Notes: generated by a model not told the origin, from the sequence alone. Counted from the stretch's first letter, positions 11,840 to 23,378 are shown. The stretch: 64,000 bases of DNA from Moniliophthora roreri (GCA_001466705.2 LATX02000001.1:186001-250000), one strand, 5' to 3'. Numbers and translations are program-made.

Positions 11840-12658
11840 TCAATACAATGGACTAGATGGTTCATAAACTCCTGCATCTATCTTATCTTTTATTATACTG
11901 CAAACCTCCTTGTATATACCTGGTGGAATGGGAATATTTCTCTCTACCCATAGCACATGTGGTAATACTGGGAACTTTACTGGTGGAAAGAAATCTGTTC
12001 TAAAATTTCCTCCTTCTGCTGCATTCCATGCAAATGCCATCTCTTGTAATTTCATCAATTCATGTAATAATTTTCTTTCTTCTAACCACAGAAATCCCTC
12101 TGGGTGATTCTTATCAATAATATCTTTTCTTTCTTGAGTGTATCTTTCTCCAGGTGTAAATTCTGGTAGATGTACTGGAAGCATGGGCATTCCCTCTAAT
12201 GGATCCCCAAAAATCTGTCTCTTAATATGAAATTCCTGTGGTAACATTGCCTTTACTGAGTGAACTTTCTTATCCACTGGCTTGTATTTTCCAAATACAT
12301 CATATATATCACTCAATGCTTCATCTCTAGTCTGTATTACATCAAACATCTTTACCATAGGCAGCCAGTCATTCTTCTCATATAAATATTCTTTATACCA
12401 ATCCTTGCCCTTGGATTGTCCTCTTAATATTTCATTCTCTTGATCTACCACACATTGGAAAGCTTCACCTTCCAAATGGGTCATGCTCTGTTTTATCAAT
12501 TCATCCAGTTTCTCTTCTATTAGCATTCGTGTTTCAGGCTCAGCTCTTGCTGCCTGTGCAAATGCATTCACTAGTTCCTCATTTTCAAAAATATTCTTAT
12601 CTGGCATAGTATATCTTTCTACTACACATTCTCCATTTTCATTTATCTTAAATATCAA
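11840..12658 (-). pseudogene. Gypsy-D protease-RT linker and RT N-terminus
   Basis: A 272-residue open segment. Its first two thirds are the long acidic linker typical of one clade of fungal gypsy polyproteins. The end, PPGIYKEVCSIIKDKIDAG and the following SSPLY, is the RT N-terminal motif before SKWFCVLKKDG. A TGA separates it from the RT core where Arg (CGA) is expected. Function beyond RT folding is not known for the linker. Confidence 0.7.
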
Positions 12659-12678
12659 GGCTACCTCTCTCCGTTCAT

Positions 12679-13290
12679 CTAACAGTTCCTCAAGGTTTCT
12701 TGAAAACTTGTAATCTCTATGTCCTCATTTATTTCTTCTTTAGGTGGGCCAACATGTGTATCTCTTTCTGTAGATCTCAGCTCTGGCTTATCATTCAACT
12801 GTTCTACCTTTATCCCTTGTCCTCTGGAATAAGTTCCACAAGTTAACTTCTTGCCTGTGTTTGGGCACGTCAACATTAAGTCTAATCTCCCATCTGGATA
12901 TGCTTTCATTTCCATACTGGTTAGAGACTCAAATGGTCTTCCTATCAGTAATTGATATGGTGCTTTCTCCAACACATGAAGTTGTGCTCTCAATTCTAAA
13001 TCTCCAATCTGTATCAATTTATTCCTGGCTAGCCCCAGTGTCTTCTGTAAGCTACCATTTGCACTCTGCATATGTATGCAAGTAGAAGGATCCCATGTGA
13101 TCCCTCTGCCTACTGCTTCTTTCTTATCTATACAAAGGATCATAGAGCCTGGGTCCAAAATCCCTTCAATCTCATCTGGGTGTCCATTTAATCTCACATA
13201 AACACACCTCAGGTTCTCAGATTGAGATGCTACTATAATCACTTTATTCCTCTGGTCTTCAGATATATCATTCAGATATGTGTCTATCAC
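12679..13290 (-). pseudogene. Gypsy-D aspartic protease segment
   Basis: A 203-residue open segment with a retropepsin layout. A hydrophobic strand leads into EGILDPGSMI, where the usual D-S/T-G is D-P-G. Later come LHVLEKAPYQLLIGRPF, the equivalent of the ILG flap-end motif, then a Cys-containing end. The protease matures the gag-pol polyprotein. The Pro in the active-site triplet is unusual and may be a lesion. It is preceded by another broken segment and followed by the RT linker in a different frame. Confidence 0.7.
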
Positions 13291-13296
13291 ATCTCT

Positions 13297-14005
13297 TTAC
13301 ACTACAGTCCCTGCTGGCATTCCATTCTGTTCTACTTCCAGAACTTCCAAAAAGGTCTGTGCTAATTCTTTATCTGCTTCAACAATGCTTTCAACATCAA
13401 TCACAAAATCAGCTTTATTAAGATCCTCCAGTATTTCATTGCTCAGTGCTAATGCCTGTGCTCTGGGTAGCTGCTTGTAAAACTCTTTTGATGATCTCTG
13501 CTTAATATTTCTAAATCTGTACTTTCTAGCCAAAAGCTTCCTTACTGCTGGTGAAATTTTCAACATTTCTCCCAATGGTATGTTTGCTTCCAACTTTAAA
13601 TATTTATCTAGTATTTCTTCTCCAACTGTTGTCATTGTCAAATCAATTGAATTATCTCCTTTTGCTAAGATTTCTTTATATCTTCTGTCCTGAGTGCTTC
13701 AAATGTGAAGTGCCTCTTTCTATCGCTTGATTCTTAGGTAGGGGAGCCCTCTCTATCAGCTCTACCTTATCAAACGGTCTTTCTTCTTTATCTGGCTCAT
13801 TAAACCTCACTGTCTTTTGTACTCTGTTAATATTATCTCTAGCATTGCTTGCTAACCCATCAGTTTCCAATGTATCAGCCATTGGGTCAATATATTTTCT
13901 CTTTTCTGATTGTTTCATTCTAGGTATCTCAATTTGTGGCATCAATCTCTTTGGGTTACCCTCAGGGGCACTATTATTGGCTATTCTTGAATTAACCAGC
14001 CCCAT
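13297..14005 (-). pseudogene. Gypsy-D gag-protease spacer segments
   Basis: Two short open segments (13676-14005 and 13297-13641) lie between the gag knuckle and the protease. They are charged and Lys/Arg/Glu-rich, with no motif I can name beyond position. The stretch TVRFNEPDKEERPFDKVELI marks the first. Similar spacers occur in fungal gypsy polyproteins of this type. They are separated by stops. Confidence 0.5.
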
Positions 14006-14016
14006 CCTTGGGTCTG

Positions 14017-14949
14017 CTAGTTTTTTGACTGCACATCAGTTGCAGGCTTCATCTTTTCTGCCAACAACATTGCTAACCTATCCAAGTCCATCCCCTCTTG
14101 AGGTTGAACTACTGTTGCTTGATAAACCACTGCTGGCTCTTCTTCCATTTCCATGAACAAATGAGCATCTGGATGTACTATTCTATCCCATCCTTGTTGC
14201 TTCACATATTCTGCTACTCTATCTTTGAGTTTCTCTCCAGTTTCGACCTTTGGAAATCCAGTGCCGTCTCTCAATGTATATTTGCCTGCACTATTATTCC
14301 AAATAATCCATCCTTTCTGTATCATTTCTCTCTGGTAAGGACAATCTCTAAGCCTATGACCATCTTCATTGCAGTAGAAACATAAATATTTTCCTCTGCC
14401 AATCATTGGCTGTCCTGGCTTTCCTCTAACCATATTATTATTATTATTTCCATGACACGGTCTATTAGTTTGCCCTGCCATCGCAGCAATGATCTGTCCT
14501 GGCATGTCTACTAACATCGTCTTTATATCTTTAACTTCAGTGGAAAGTGTCTTTACATCTTCCATTTCTTTTCTTAAGGCTGCCAACTCTGTCTCATGCA
14601 CCTCAATTCTGCTTCTTCTTTAGTCTTATCTAGGATATCTGGAAACAATTCTTCTTGTTTTACTGAAACAGGCTTTGATGGTTGAGTAATATTTATGGCA
14701 GGAAGTACTAGTGGTGGCTGGAATGGTTACACTAAAAGCATTGCTGTTCCTACTCCTGGGTTGACTGGTGGAACCCCAGCTCCCAATGCAAAACTTCCTA
14801 ATCCCATATATACATCTCCTGAGCTTGCACTCATAATCATCTCTGCTTGTTCCATGACTTCCTGAAGCTTCCATGGATCCATTCTTCTCCTTCCATCTTC
14901 AGTTTCCAAATTTAACTTGTTCAGAGACCAATCAGCCATCCTAATTCAG
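14017..14949 (-). pseudogene. Gypsy-D gag, version 1 (contig end)
   Basis: The segment encodes a gag C-terminal half with a coiled-coil-like KEMEDVKTLSTEVKDI region and a CCHC zinc knuckle CFYCNEDGHRLRDC that would bind genomic RNA. Upstream, 14626-14949 is in a shifted frame. Compared with 14951-15768 it lacks about 56 bp and other small blocks. It ends exactly at the N at 14950 with a sequence that lies inside version 2. Confidence 0.75.
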
Positions 14950-14950
14950 N
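14950..14950. other. Single-N contig join
   Basis: The end of the left segment (about 14192-14949) and the start of the right segment (14951-15768) are diverged versions of one gag region, forming a dovetail. They look like overlapping contig ends that were not merged. Confidence 0.8.
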
Positions 14951-15961
14951 TCCTTGTTGCTTTACATATTCTGCTACTCTATCTTTGAGTTTCTCCCCAG
15001 GTTCAACCTTTGGAAATCCAGTGCTGTCTCTCAATGTATATTTGCCTGCACCATTATTCCAAATGATCCATCCTTTCTGTATCATTTCTCTTTGGTAAGG
15101 ACAATCTCTGAGCCTATGACCATCTTCATTGCAGTAGAAACATAAATATTTTCCTCTGCCAATCATTGGCTGTCCTGGTTTTCCTCTGACCATATTATTA
15201 TTATTTCCATCACATGATCTATTAGTTTTACCTGCTATTGCCACAATAATCTGTCCTGGCATGCCTACTAACATCATCTTTATATCTTTAACTTCAGTGG
15301 AAAGTGTCTTTACATCTTCCATTCCCTTCTTTAAGGCTGCTAATTCTGTATCATTTGCCTTAATAGAAACTGTATGTGCATCTACTGATGTAGCTATGCC
15401 CATAGTCCTCAATTCTGCTTCTTCTTTAGTCTTATCTAGGATATCTGGAAACAATTCCTCCTGTTTCACTGAAACTGGCTTTGATGGTGGAGTAATATTC
15501 ATGGTAGGAAGCACTGGTGGAGGCTGGAATGGATATGACAAAGGCATTGCTGCACTTAACATTGCTGTTCCTACTCCTGGGTTGACTGGTGGAACTCCAG
15601 CTCCTAATGCAAAACTTCCTAATCTCATATATACATCTCCTGAGCTTGCACTCATAATCATCTCTGCTTGTTCCATGACTTCCTGAAGCTTCCATGGATC
15701 CATTCTTCTCCTTCCATCTTCAGTTTCCAAATTTAGCTTGTTCAGGGACCAATCAGCCATCCTAATTCAGACTCTTTCTCTAACTGACAGTTCTAAACCT
15801 GCTAAATAAAAGCCTATTGCTTCAAAATTCGAAATCATAGGTGGATCTCTCATTAATTTAGCTGCTTCCAGCTTAAATGCCCTATGATATGCTCTAAGTT
15901 TCTCTAAATCCCAGTCTGTAGCTTTCTGATATACTGCTACAATCTTCTGCAACCTGACCAT
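14951..15961 (-). pseudogene. Gypsy-D gag, version 2
   Basis: Minus-strand gag in two segments. 15767-15961 contains a helical start with KLRAYHRAFKLEAAKL, and 14951-15760 contains a Pro-rich part, a coiled-coil-like part and the knuckle CFYCNEDGHRLRDC. A TGA splits them. It ends at 15961, directly beside sequence of an unrelated gene on the other strand, so the 5' LTR and gag N-terminus are missing. Confidence 0.75.
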
Positions 15962-17160
15962 TGATCTCTGGCCATTATCAACTGAATCTGGGAACTCTCA
16001 TGTCCCTGTGGATAACATATCTGGGGAAGGGATTGACAAACTTGTTCGAAGAATAGGTATGTTCCATTCTCAAAGGTTCAAAGTATACAATCTCATTTAT
16101 CTTCATCAGTTGACATTGTGTCCACTCCTGCTGTGGCCCAGCTTGACATTGTGAGATGTATCAAACAAAATATAGAAAAGCTTGTGGCCCTAGTGTTAGA
16201 TGGGATTGCATGGTGCTTCAAATTACTACTACCAGAACCCATAGTAAAGGTTTCTGTCATTTTACAATGTTCACCGAACCATTCCTAATCCAATATCCTC
16301 AGCACAATCTTAATCTAACCTCACTCACAAACAATGCTGAAATATCAAACCTTGTTAGTCAGCCTACCGCCCAGGAATGGGACCATCAACTCAGCCAAAG
16401 ATTGAATACTGAGCCCTCCTTCATTGCTCCGATCTCCACTCATTTAATCACACCCTCCTTCATTGCCAAGAGACCCTTGCTGTCTGAAGTTGCTGCTATA
16501 GAATACATGTAGCAAAACACTAGTATACCCACCCCTCGCATTCATCTATCTACTGAATTGTGGCTGGTCATGGATCACATTGATGGCGCAATGCTTTATG
16601 AATGCTGGGATAGACTCAGTCTTTTCATGTGGTTTTGTGTCATCTGCACTTTATGATTATATGTTAAACAACTGCATTCACTCAAAGTCCCAGATGACAG
16701 GAATAGGGCATGGGCTTTGGAAGATGGTGTGTTACAGGGGGTTGTTTGTGCAATTGATGAGAAAGAACTCCATCCAGGTTCAGGTAGATGTCCCCAGCAG
16801 TTGTGTGAATGTGTGTTTCTCGTTGGCAGGAGAGAAACCCATACCCTCAATGTGCATTTTCCATTTGATGATTGATGACAGGGATAGAGCATGGGCTTTG
16901 GAAGATAGTGTGTTACAGAGGGTTGTTTGTGCAATTGACGAGAAAGAACTCCATCCAGGTTCAGGTAGACGTCTCCAGCAGTTGTGTGAATGTGTGTTTC
17001 TCATTGGCAGGAGAGAAACCCATACCCTCAATGTGCATTTTCCGTTTGATGATTACAAGATGGATTGGTCATTGGTCTTCAATCACAGCAACTTGAACCC
17101 CTCCAATATCATGCTTGCCAAGGACAGCTCACTGTGGCTGATAGACTGGGGTTTTGCTGG
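15962..17160 (+). pseudogene. APH/kinase-fold phosphotransferase-like gene, decayed
   Basis: Pieces of a fungal aminoglycoside-phosphotransferase-like protein appear in order. First comes an exon at 15962 ending at a GTATGT donor near 16050, with an acceptor near 16108. A segment near 16520-16650 reads IPTPRIHLS then WLVMDHIDGAMLYECWD, typical of the family's N-lobe and hinge. Near 17085-17160 come HSNLNPSNIML and LIDWGFAG, matching the HxDLxPxNI catalytic loop and the metal-binding D-x-G position. The catalytic Asp is Asn here. A 181-bp internal tandem duplication shifts the frame. The 3' end is lost at the N at 17161. Such proteins are numerous in Agaricomycetes and their substrates are mostly unknown. 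Confidence 0.7.
16693..17054 (+). repeat. 181-bp direct tandem duplication inside the phosphotransferase-like gene
   Basis: The unit at 16693-16873 recurs at 16874-17054 with a few substitutions. The period is 181 bp, not a multiple of three, so the copies fall in different frames. Confidence 0.85.
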
Positions 17161-17161
17161 N
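17161..17161. other. Single-N contig join
   Basis: The N cuts the phosphotransferase-like gene. The sequence to its right, 17162-17845, equals 4619-5302 exactly. Confidence 0.9.
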
Positions 17162-18330
17162 CTAGAAGATTTGTCCTCTTGAGAATCATTGCAGAACATA
17201 GCTAAGAGGGCTATATTCAGGTACAAGAGGTGCCTTTGTCCTCACTTAGAAGAAGTTTATTCTTTGGGCAGTTTCTGGTTGAAATCTATACTAGTATTTG
17301 TTTTCGAAGTGATTAATAAAACCACAAAACTAATAAATATTATACAAACAAACACCCATTTTCAATCTGAGAAGTTGTTTTGAAGGCAATCATCTCTGAA
17401 CTACCAAGTGAGACATTGAGAATTATTCTTGACGTTGCAGTAACAGTGAACCACGCTAAACCAACCATTATGTACAAGGTGTTCTTTTAACATGGTTTTC
17501 TGATTGAGAAAACACTTAATCTTCTTGCAAAGAAAATTTTTAAAAAACCATATATAAATTCTAAATTTTAAATGTGCCCTCTTAACAAGAATATGTCTGG
17601 AGGATGCTAAATTTTCAACAGCAAAAGATATGGAAATTTCAAATTCTGAGAATTAATCAATAATACAATATATTAGAATAATTTCCATGCTGAGAATATA
17701 TTAAGTTTTCTCTGTTTGAAAATGCTCAGAAAATGCTGATAAGATAAGATAAAAATACCAAATTTTCCATTGTGGGAAAGTCAGAGAAAACACTAGGAAA
17801 ACATCAGAAAAATAGTAGAAAAATCATATGAAAACACTATATTTTAAAGCAGTTTTTAGATAGTTTTCATATAGTTTTCTTTTTGTATTTAACATATTTT
17901 CTTTAATATAAGATTCAAAATATTATATTTATTTTCTGAATGTTTTCTTCCTATTTTATAAGGTAGAAAATCTAGTATATTTGTAAGTAGAAAACTAAAA
18001 GATGATTTTATGATTTCATTGTTATAAAATTATCAAAAAACACAGACTCTTCTGGAAATTAAAATACAAAGTATGCCTGCTGTTTTCAACATGTGATGAC
18101 AACTTGAAACCAATAGAATTTTCTGAATGTTGTCTAGAAGTGAATATATAGCAGTATTCTGAGTGTATTTCATTTGTATTAATAGCATGAAAAGAACACC
18201 TCATATGTAGTGAACTTGCAAACAAAACTGAGAATCAAGAACTTATATATATACCTTTTTTGAGGGTATTTTGCCACTACAGGCCTTATGTTTTCATAGT
18301 AGAGGCATAGGTTTTTGAGTATCTTCACCA
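17162..18330 (+). mobile_element. Solo LTR-Y, 3' part, continuing copy (a)
   Basis: LTR-Y sequence 17162-17465 and 18213-18330 around a MITE. It ends GTATCTTCACCA at 18330, followed by TCTGT (18331-18335), the same 5-mer as before 875. Together with the exact 684-bp overlap with 4619-5302, this shows that the two pieces belong to one solo LTR. Confidence 0.8.
17466..18212 (+). mobile_element. CACTA-type MITE copy 3
   Basis: A 747-bp full element. The left end is CATTATGTACAAGG (one change from CACTA) and the right end is CTCATATGTAGTG. The 3-bp duplication AAC is at 17463-17465 and 18213-18215. The reverse LTR-Y copy has a single GTT at 21341-21343, the empty site. No coding capacity. Confidence 0.92.
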
Positions 18331-18335
18331 TCTGT

Positions 18336-18895
18336 CCTATCTGACCGACTCATGCTTATCTCTCATGTGTCTTTTCTTGTCTATCGATCCTATCTGATTT
18401 CCATCTTATCACTTTCTCCTATCTTTGGAGGAATCATTGCATCACCATCTTGGAATGCAGAGTGATCATATACTTGAGCTAATAATCCATCGTATATCTG
18501 ACTTAGATATTGTCATATCTTTTTTCTTGGTATATCATAGGTATCATCCTGAGCTTGAAGGAGCTCTCTGAGATTAATTGAAGATTGTTTAAAAGTGAAA
18601 TATCCCTTTGATATACCATATATATGTTCAACTACCAATGTGTCTCTCTTGAACACACTGTATAGAGGTCTCTACAGGTTTCAGGAGGCTCAATGCACAA
18701 TATTGAGAGTCTATAAGTGACTTGGTACCCATGTGGGGCATACTGTAAGTACAATTAACTTATAGCTTCATGCCATCAAGCATATATAGGTTTTGACTGA
18801 CTACTCAGGCTCATATCAGTCCTTCTATTTCCATGTTTCTTATCATTTCAACTGTTTAAATATGTCTGAACAATGCTCATATGTGTAGAATTTGA
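18336..18895. other. Gene-free stretch, possible further LTR-type sequence
   Basis: No frame is supported. It contains CTACAGGTTTCAGGA at 18672, close to the motif in LTR-X and LTR-Y, so part of it may be another degenerate relative of these LTRs. Confidence 0.4.
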
Positions 18896-19063
18896 AAGGT
18901 TTATAAAATTAGTGTATTATCAGAGCTCAATGTAGAAGTATCCATGAGTGGCACCAGTGTATGCAGAGAGAAAAAGATTTGGAGTGTCAGGGTGTGACTA
19001 TTGCAATGCTGCATTGGTGATATCAAACATGAACATCCACTTCTTCCCTCACTCACATTCAAC

Positions 19064-20344
19064 TCAATAAATGCAGAAGTTAAACTCATTCTTGACTGTC
19101 TGTGATGCTGTGAGGATAGTTTCCAGCAAGTCTTCCTCATCCATAGATATATTCCCTGTAGCAAGCTCCTTAGAAACATTGCAAATGGCAGCGGAAGTCA
19201 GAATGGTCAGAATGGTTGATGGTTTTTCAATCAGCTTTGGTTGAGATGGCTGGTTCTCAATGGCTGAGGTATGCACGAACTGACCAGGCATGGAATTGTT
19301 TTCTCTGGAAATGTAAAGACTAATATTGTGGCCTTGATTTTCATAAATGATAATTGCTTGTGGATCAATGCTTGCACCAGAGGAAATGAGGCTATAGTGT
19401 GGATCAGAATCGACTTGCATTGCGTCGGAATCCACTCACTCTGAACTGGGCTGGCCCATTGCTGACAGAGTATTCGAGGCATTAGTGTATGCAGGAGGCT
19501 TTATGGAGAGTCAGTAAAAGTGTGGGAGATTTTGACTGCAAAAAATCCTGTCAACAACTACCTCAGAGCAGAAACCCTCCTCCTTTTCCATCCACTCTCC
19601 CAGTGCTCCAACATGTTTGATCCAATTTGATGTTATTAATAGGAAGTCCTTTGTTTCTTCATGAATAAGGTTGTAAAACTCTGTTGATTCCAGCACGTTA
19701 CTGAGATATAGCTGTCACTTCTCCAAAAGCAAGGTAACAACTTCATTTTGTCAGTCTTGTGACTTGTTCCCAGCAGATGTACACTCATAATAGGGAGGCT
19801 GACAGAATTTTAAGATGTAAATGATACAGTTTGAAGTGTAGATACGTACCTCAGAGCAGAATCCCTCTGAAGTCACTAGCCATTCATCCAGTGATCCCAC
19901 ATACTTAATCCAGGCATCCCAAAGCAATGGATATTCCTTAGCTTCACAATTTATCAGGTCAAAGAAGGTGTCAGAGTCCAGCTTGTCATTTATGAACAGG
20001 TCCCACTGCTTCAACAATGATTTAACGATACAATCTTGGTTGGATTTGGGTTTTGGCACAGTCACAACTTCAGCTACATCAACCTCTATCAGTTCCTTGG
20101 TTTCCACACTTTGAACTTGTGGTGTTTCATCCTTCAGTTCAGTGAGAACAGGTTGTAGTGCAAAATGACAATAAATGTTCATGAATATGTCCTTGCGCAT
20201 GCTAAGTGGTTGTAAAACATGTGTCTGGTTCATGGACTTGTCACCAGATGCATTGAGCTCATCGATCTTGTCATCAAGGTATCTGTCCTCAGACTCAGAT
20301 GTGGCTTTATTGTTAATAAATGTGTTGTGAGTTGCTTTGGGCAT
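19064..20344 (-). CDS. Unknown intron-containing gene with a duplicated exon module
   Basis: Not recognised. Exon 1 starts at ATG 20344 and ends at a GTACGT donor (exon end 19850). Its end reads LLWDAWIKYVGSLDEWL...EGFCSEV. A second exon, ending at 19562 before GTAGTT, repeats the pattern as LITSNWIKHVGALGEWM...EGFCSEV, so a module of about 45 residues was duplicated with its splice donor. A third block to 19064 is acidic and starts after one TGA. It may be a pseudogene. No known domain is visible, and neighbours are LTR-Y copies on both sides. Confidence 0.45.
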
Positions 20345-20347
20345 TAT

Positions 20348-21228
20348 TCTACCAATAATCTATTAGCTTAATGAATTTTCAAATTATTTTCATACAGAGC
20401 CAATCAATGTGCTCCCCAGTCTCATTGCCATCACCAACAGTGACCATGTTCACCATATTGGAAATTCAGTAACTCAGAGTTTTAATATTGGGAATAGTAC
20501 ACATAGAGATAATCAAAAAAAAAAAAAGCCAAAGTCAGACACTGAGTACCTTACCTGAATGTAGGAAGCAAGTGAGGAATGATATAATGTGTTAGTATTG
20601 TGTTCAACATTAAGCATGATGAGGACTCACTGAGAAATGCCGATGGAGGCAGCTGTACCTGACAGTGGGAGCAGACTTGGTGGTCTGGAAGAAAGGGGAA
20701 AGGGCTGTACTTTTTGCAGTGGGACAGGTCCAACTCTGGCAGCTCAATCATTCCCACAGTCTATCCTCCTTTCTTTCTTACCACCACCTCCTCCGTTGTA
20801 ACCTCTGCTTCATTGCCGATGTCGACAGTGATGGGGTCTTCCCTTGTGTTTGCCATCAATGTCTCTGAGTCCCCATCATTGTTGTTGTCACTGTTGTTGT
20901 TGTTGTCATTCTTTTCCCTTCCTTGTGGTTTTCTTGTCAGTTTTTCATATTTTCTTGGTACCTTGACATGTCCAAGGTCTAGTAGTCAACTATCTTGTTG
21001 TCTCTCAAGGTAAAAATTCACTCCCCTCTCTTCCTGATTATGCTCACTCACTGACCAAACAACTCACACTGTGGATTGCCACACTCCTTTGCTGTGTTGA
21101 ATATCTATCTACTGAATAATACATCTCTCACATGAGAACCTTGCCCCTCATCTGGTATATATACTCACATTCTCATCCTGATTATGCTCACCAGCTTTCA
21201 AACTCATTTGAAACACAGTCTGTCCCAC
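20348..21228. other. Intergenic stretch with a recurring TGGGACAG motif
   Basis: An A-run lies at 20515-20526 and a (TTG)n run near 20880-20910. Open frames on both strands near 20550-21010 are low complexity and not convincing. The motif TTTTTGCAGTGGGACAGGTC near 20706-20725 recurs near 24483 and, degenerate, near 23512. Confidence 0.4.
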
Positions 21229-22882
21229 TGAAGATGCTCAAAAATCTATGCCTCTACTATGAAAACACAAGGCCTGTGTTGCCAAAATACCTCCGAAAAA
21301 GGTATATATATAAGTTCTTGATTTTCAGTTTTGTTTGTAAGTTGGTTCGGCATGGTTCACTGTTACCGCAACATCAAGAATAATTTCTCAATGTCTCGCT
21401 CGGTAGTTCAGAGATGAATGCCTTCAAAACAACTTCTCAGATCGAGATTGGTGTTCGTTTTGTATAATATTTATGGGTTTATAGTTTTATTAATCACTTC
21501 AAAGCAAATACTGGTATCGATATTCAACCAGAAAACTGCCCAAAGAATAAACTTCTTCTAAGTGAGAACAAAGGTACCTCTTGTACCTGAATATAGCCCT
21601 CTTAGCTATGTTCTGCAACAATTCTCAAGAGGACAAATCTTCTAGACACTGCTAGCCTGAAACCCTCTCTGATTCACGTCGGAACACCAGACTATACTGA
21701 TGCACATCAGCTACCCTCTTGGTAAACTGATACAATATTCTTCTTATCAGAAAACACACCTCTTGCATTAAAAACTAAGCTCTTCCTAGCTTTTATTTAT
21801 ATCTCTGGTTTGGGTTACAATCTCAGGTCTCAACTAGCCTGTGCCTCTTGCACAACTAAATAAGCTAGAGCCCAAAGTGGTTGAAAAATACTGATTGCTG
21901 GTAGCTCTTCTACCTGAACAACAATGTCATATACTCTGGTAATCAGTGGGCAGTATCTCTCCTGCCTTCCATCTACAAAACATGTCCTTTTATATACCCT
22001 ACAACATAAATAATCTAATATATCTGTCACACATACAAATAAAACTGAGTTGGGTGCTAAATATTATATAAACTGAGCTGTGTTTGGTAATTTCTCTGTC
22101 ACAGTGTCCAATTGTAGTCAGGCTTCATAGCCATAATCTCTTTTATTCTTTTTCTATGACGATTGCACAGTCTCCTGACACCAATCGTTTGCAATTTTCT
22201 TGATCAAACGGCTCTCCTTCCAACTCTGTTTGAAAATATTATACTTCCATACCACTCTGCATGGTTCCTTCCTTCTCCGTCTATTGTCATCTGCTCTGTG
22301 GACATGTAATATGCTTCCATTTCTCTTCTAAAGTGTATGCGTAAGCTCAGCTGTGCTATCTTCTCGTCATACAGCTTTGTCTTCCACTTTCCGTGATACA
22401 GGCACCTTTCCAGTAACCAATCGTCTATTTCATTTGTCTAATTTGATATCGGTATCTCAAGTATCCCCCGCTGATAATTTGTCATTCTCTGTTTCATATC
22501 TGTTTCTTGGTAATATTCTCGTTGATGTATCATTGGAGGCTTTTATTCTTCCTTCAAGTCAGGTGTGGTTTGAAAATATTCCCTTTGGTAAGCTTTCGAT
22601 AGAGAGGTGTGATGTGGTGTGGTTCTCTACAGGTTTCGGGATGCTTCTATGTATTCAGATTTGCTGTTTATTTTCATACTAGCAGTGGTTGGGTACCCTT
22701 GTATGGCCTACCATCAACTATTACTCTGCTAATATTTTATATCCTTCTCTACTACTCACTTTGACTAGCTGCTCAGGGCTCACACTAGTCCTCAATTCCC
22801 TTGTATATGTCATTTTCAACTATAAAAGTTCAAAATATTCTCTATTTGCATGTGAAATAAAAGGTAAAAGTTATGCATATCA
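21229..22882 (-). mobile_element. LTR-Y copy (c), uninterrupted
   Basis: A reverse copy of the LTR-Y sequence scattered over 875-5302 and 17162-18330, here without any insertion. It therefore supplies empty sites for MITE copies 1 and 3 (22371-22373 and 21341-21343) and for the LTR-X insertion (about 22250). On the minus strand it starts TGATATGC at 22882. Its other end departs from copy (a) a few bases before the expected CA, so that terminus is uncertain and no clear target duplication is seen. Confidence 0.8.
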
Positions 22883-22950
22883 CCGCCTAACTCACACCTC
22901 ATACTGAGTTTCTATTTGTGTTATATATATCAAGTCTCACAAGTGATGGC

Positions 22951-23378
22951 ATCTCAATTCCCAAAACCTGTGGCCTCCAGTACTATCTCAACTGAGATTA
23001 GTTGCCTACTCACTCAACCTGGTAAGTATATTCTTTGCAAATAGAATGTTAATTGATGTGATACAACCAGCAAATGAATCTGTTCAAACTGAAAAAGAGA
23101 TATACCAAGAATACATGCACCTTTGAATGCAAATGCTCAAGCTTAGAGGTATATTGTATTCTTATTCACATGATTGTACCACTAATAACTTTATAGATCC
23201 CCACCTTTCCAAATTAGAATGTGAGGAACAGGCCATGAAGAACTATGATGCAGCAATGATCATGCACCTTACATCCATATATAAGGCAATGAGTCAGAAC
23301 CTGAGGAACCTACTGAACTTGCAAACCATAATGCTCCTGGTGAAGGCGGAGTATTCCAATGGAACTTGCACAGACTGA
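22951..23378 (+). pseudogene. Unknown gene relic, paralogue 1
   Basis: A possible first exon starts ATGGCATCTCAATTCCC and ends at a GTAAGT donor near 23008. A following block to 23378 reads through a TGA as FIDPHLSKLECEEQAMKNYD and HLTSIYKAMSQ. It resembles the block at 23855-24331 in spacing and residues, suggesting a tandem pair. No known domain. Confidence 0.35.

Larger units (their letters stand above)
9026..15961 (-). mobile_element. Gypsy-D: decayed Ty3/gypsy element without visible chromodomain
   Basis: Read on the minus strand the order is gag with CCHC knuckle, spacer, protease, reverse transcriptase, RNase H, integrase, which is Ty3/gypsy order. Several stops and frame breaks split it. 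The 5' end is truncated: gag stops at 15961 next to a phosphotransferase-like gene. The gag part is present twice around the N at 14950. No LTR pair could be paired, so the insertion cannot be dated. Confidence 0.85.

Noticed and set aside
875..22882. LTR-Y copies read as giant terminal inverted repeats of one 22-kb DNA transposon
   Set aside because: The left and right copies are inverted, but the left one has its own 5-bp duplication across the contig join, and the interior consists of unrelated contigs. Independent LTR insertions fit better.
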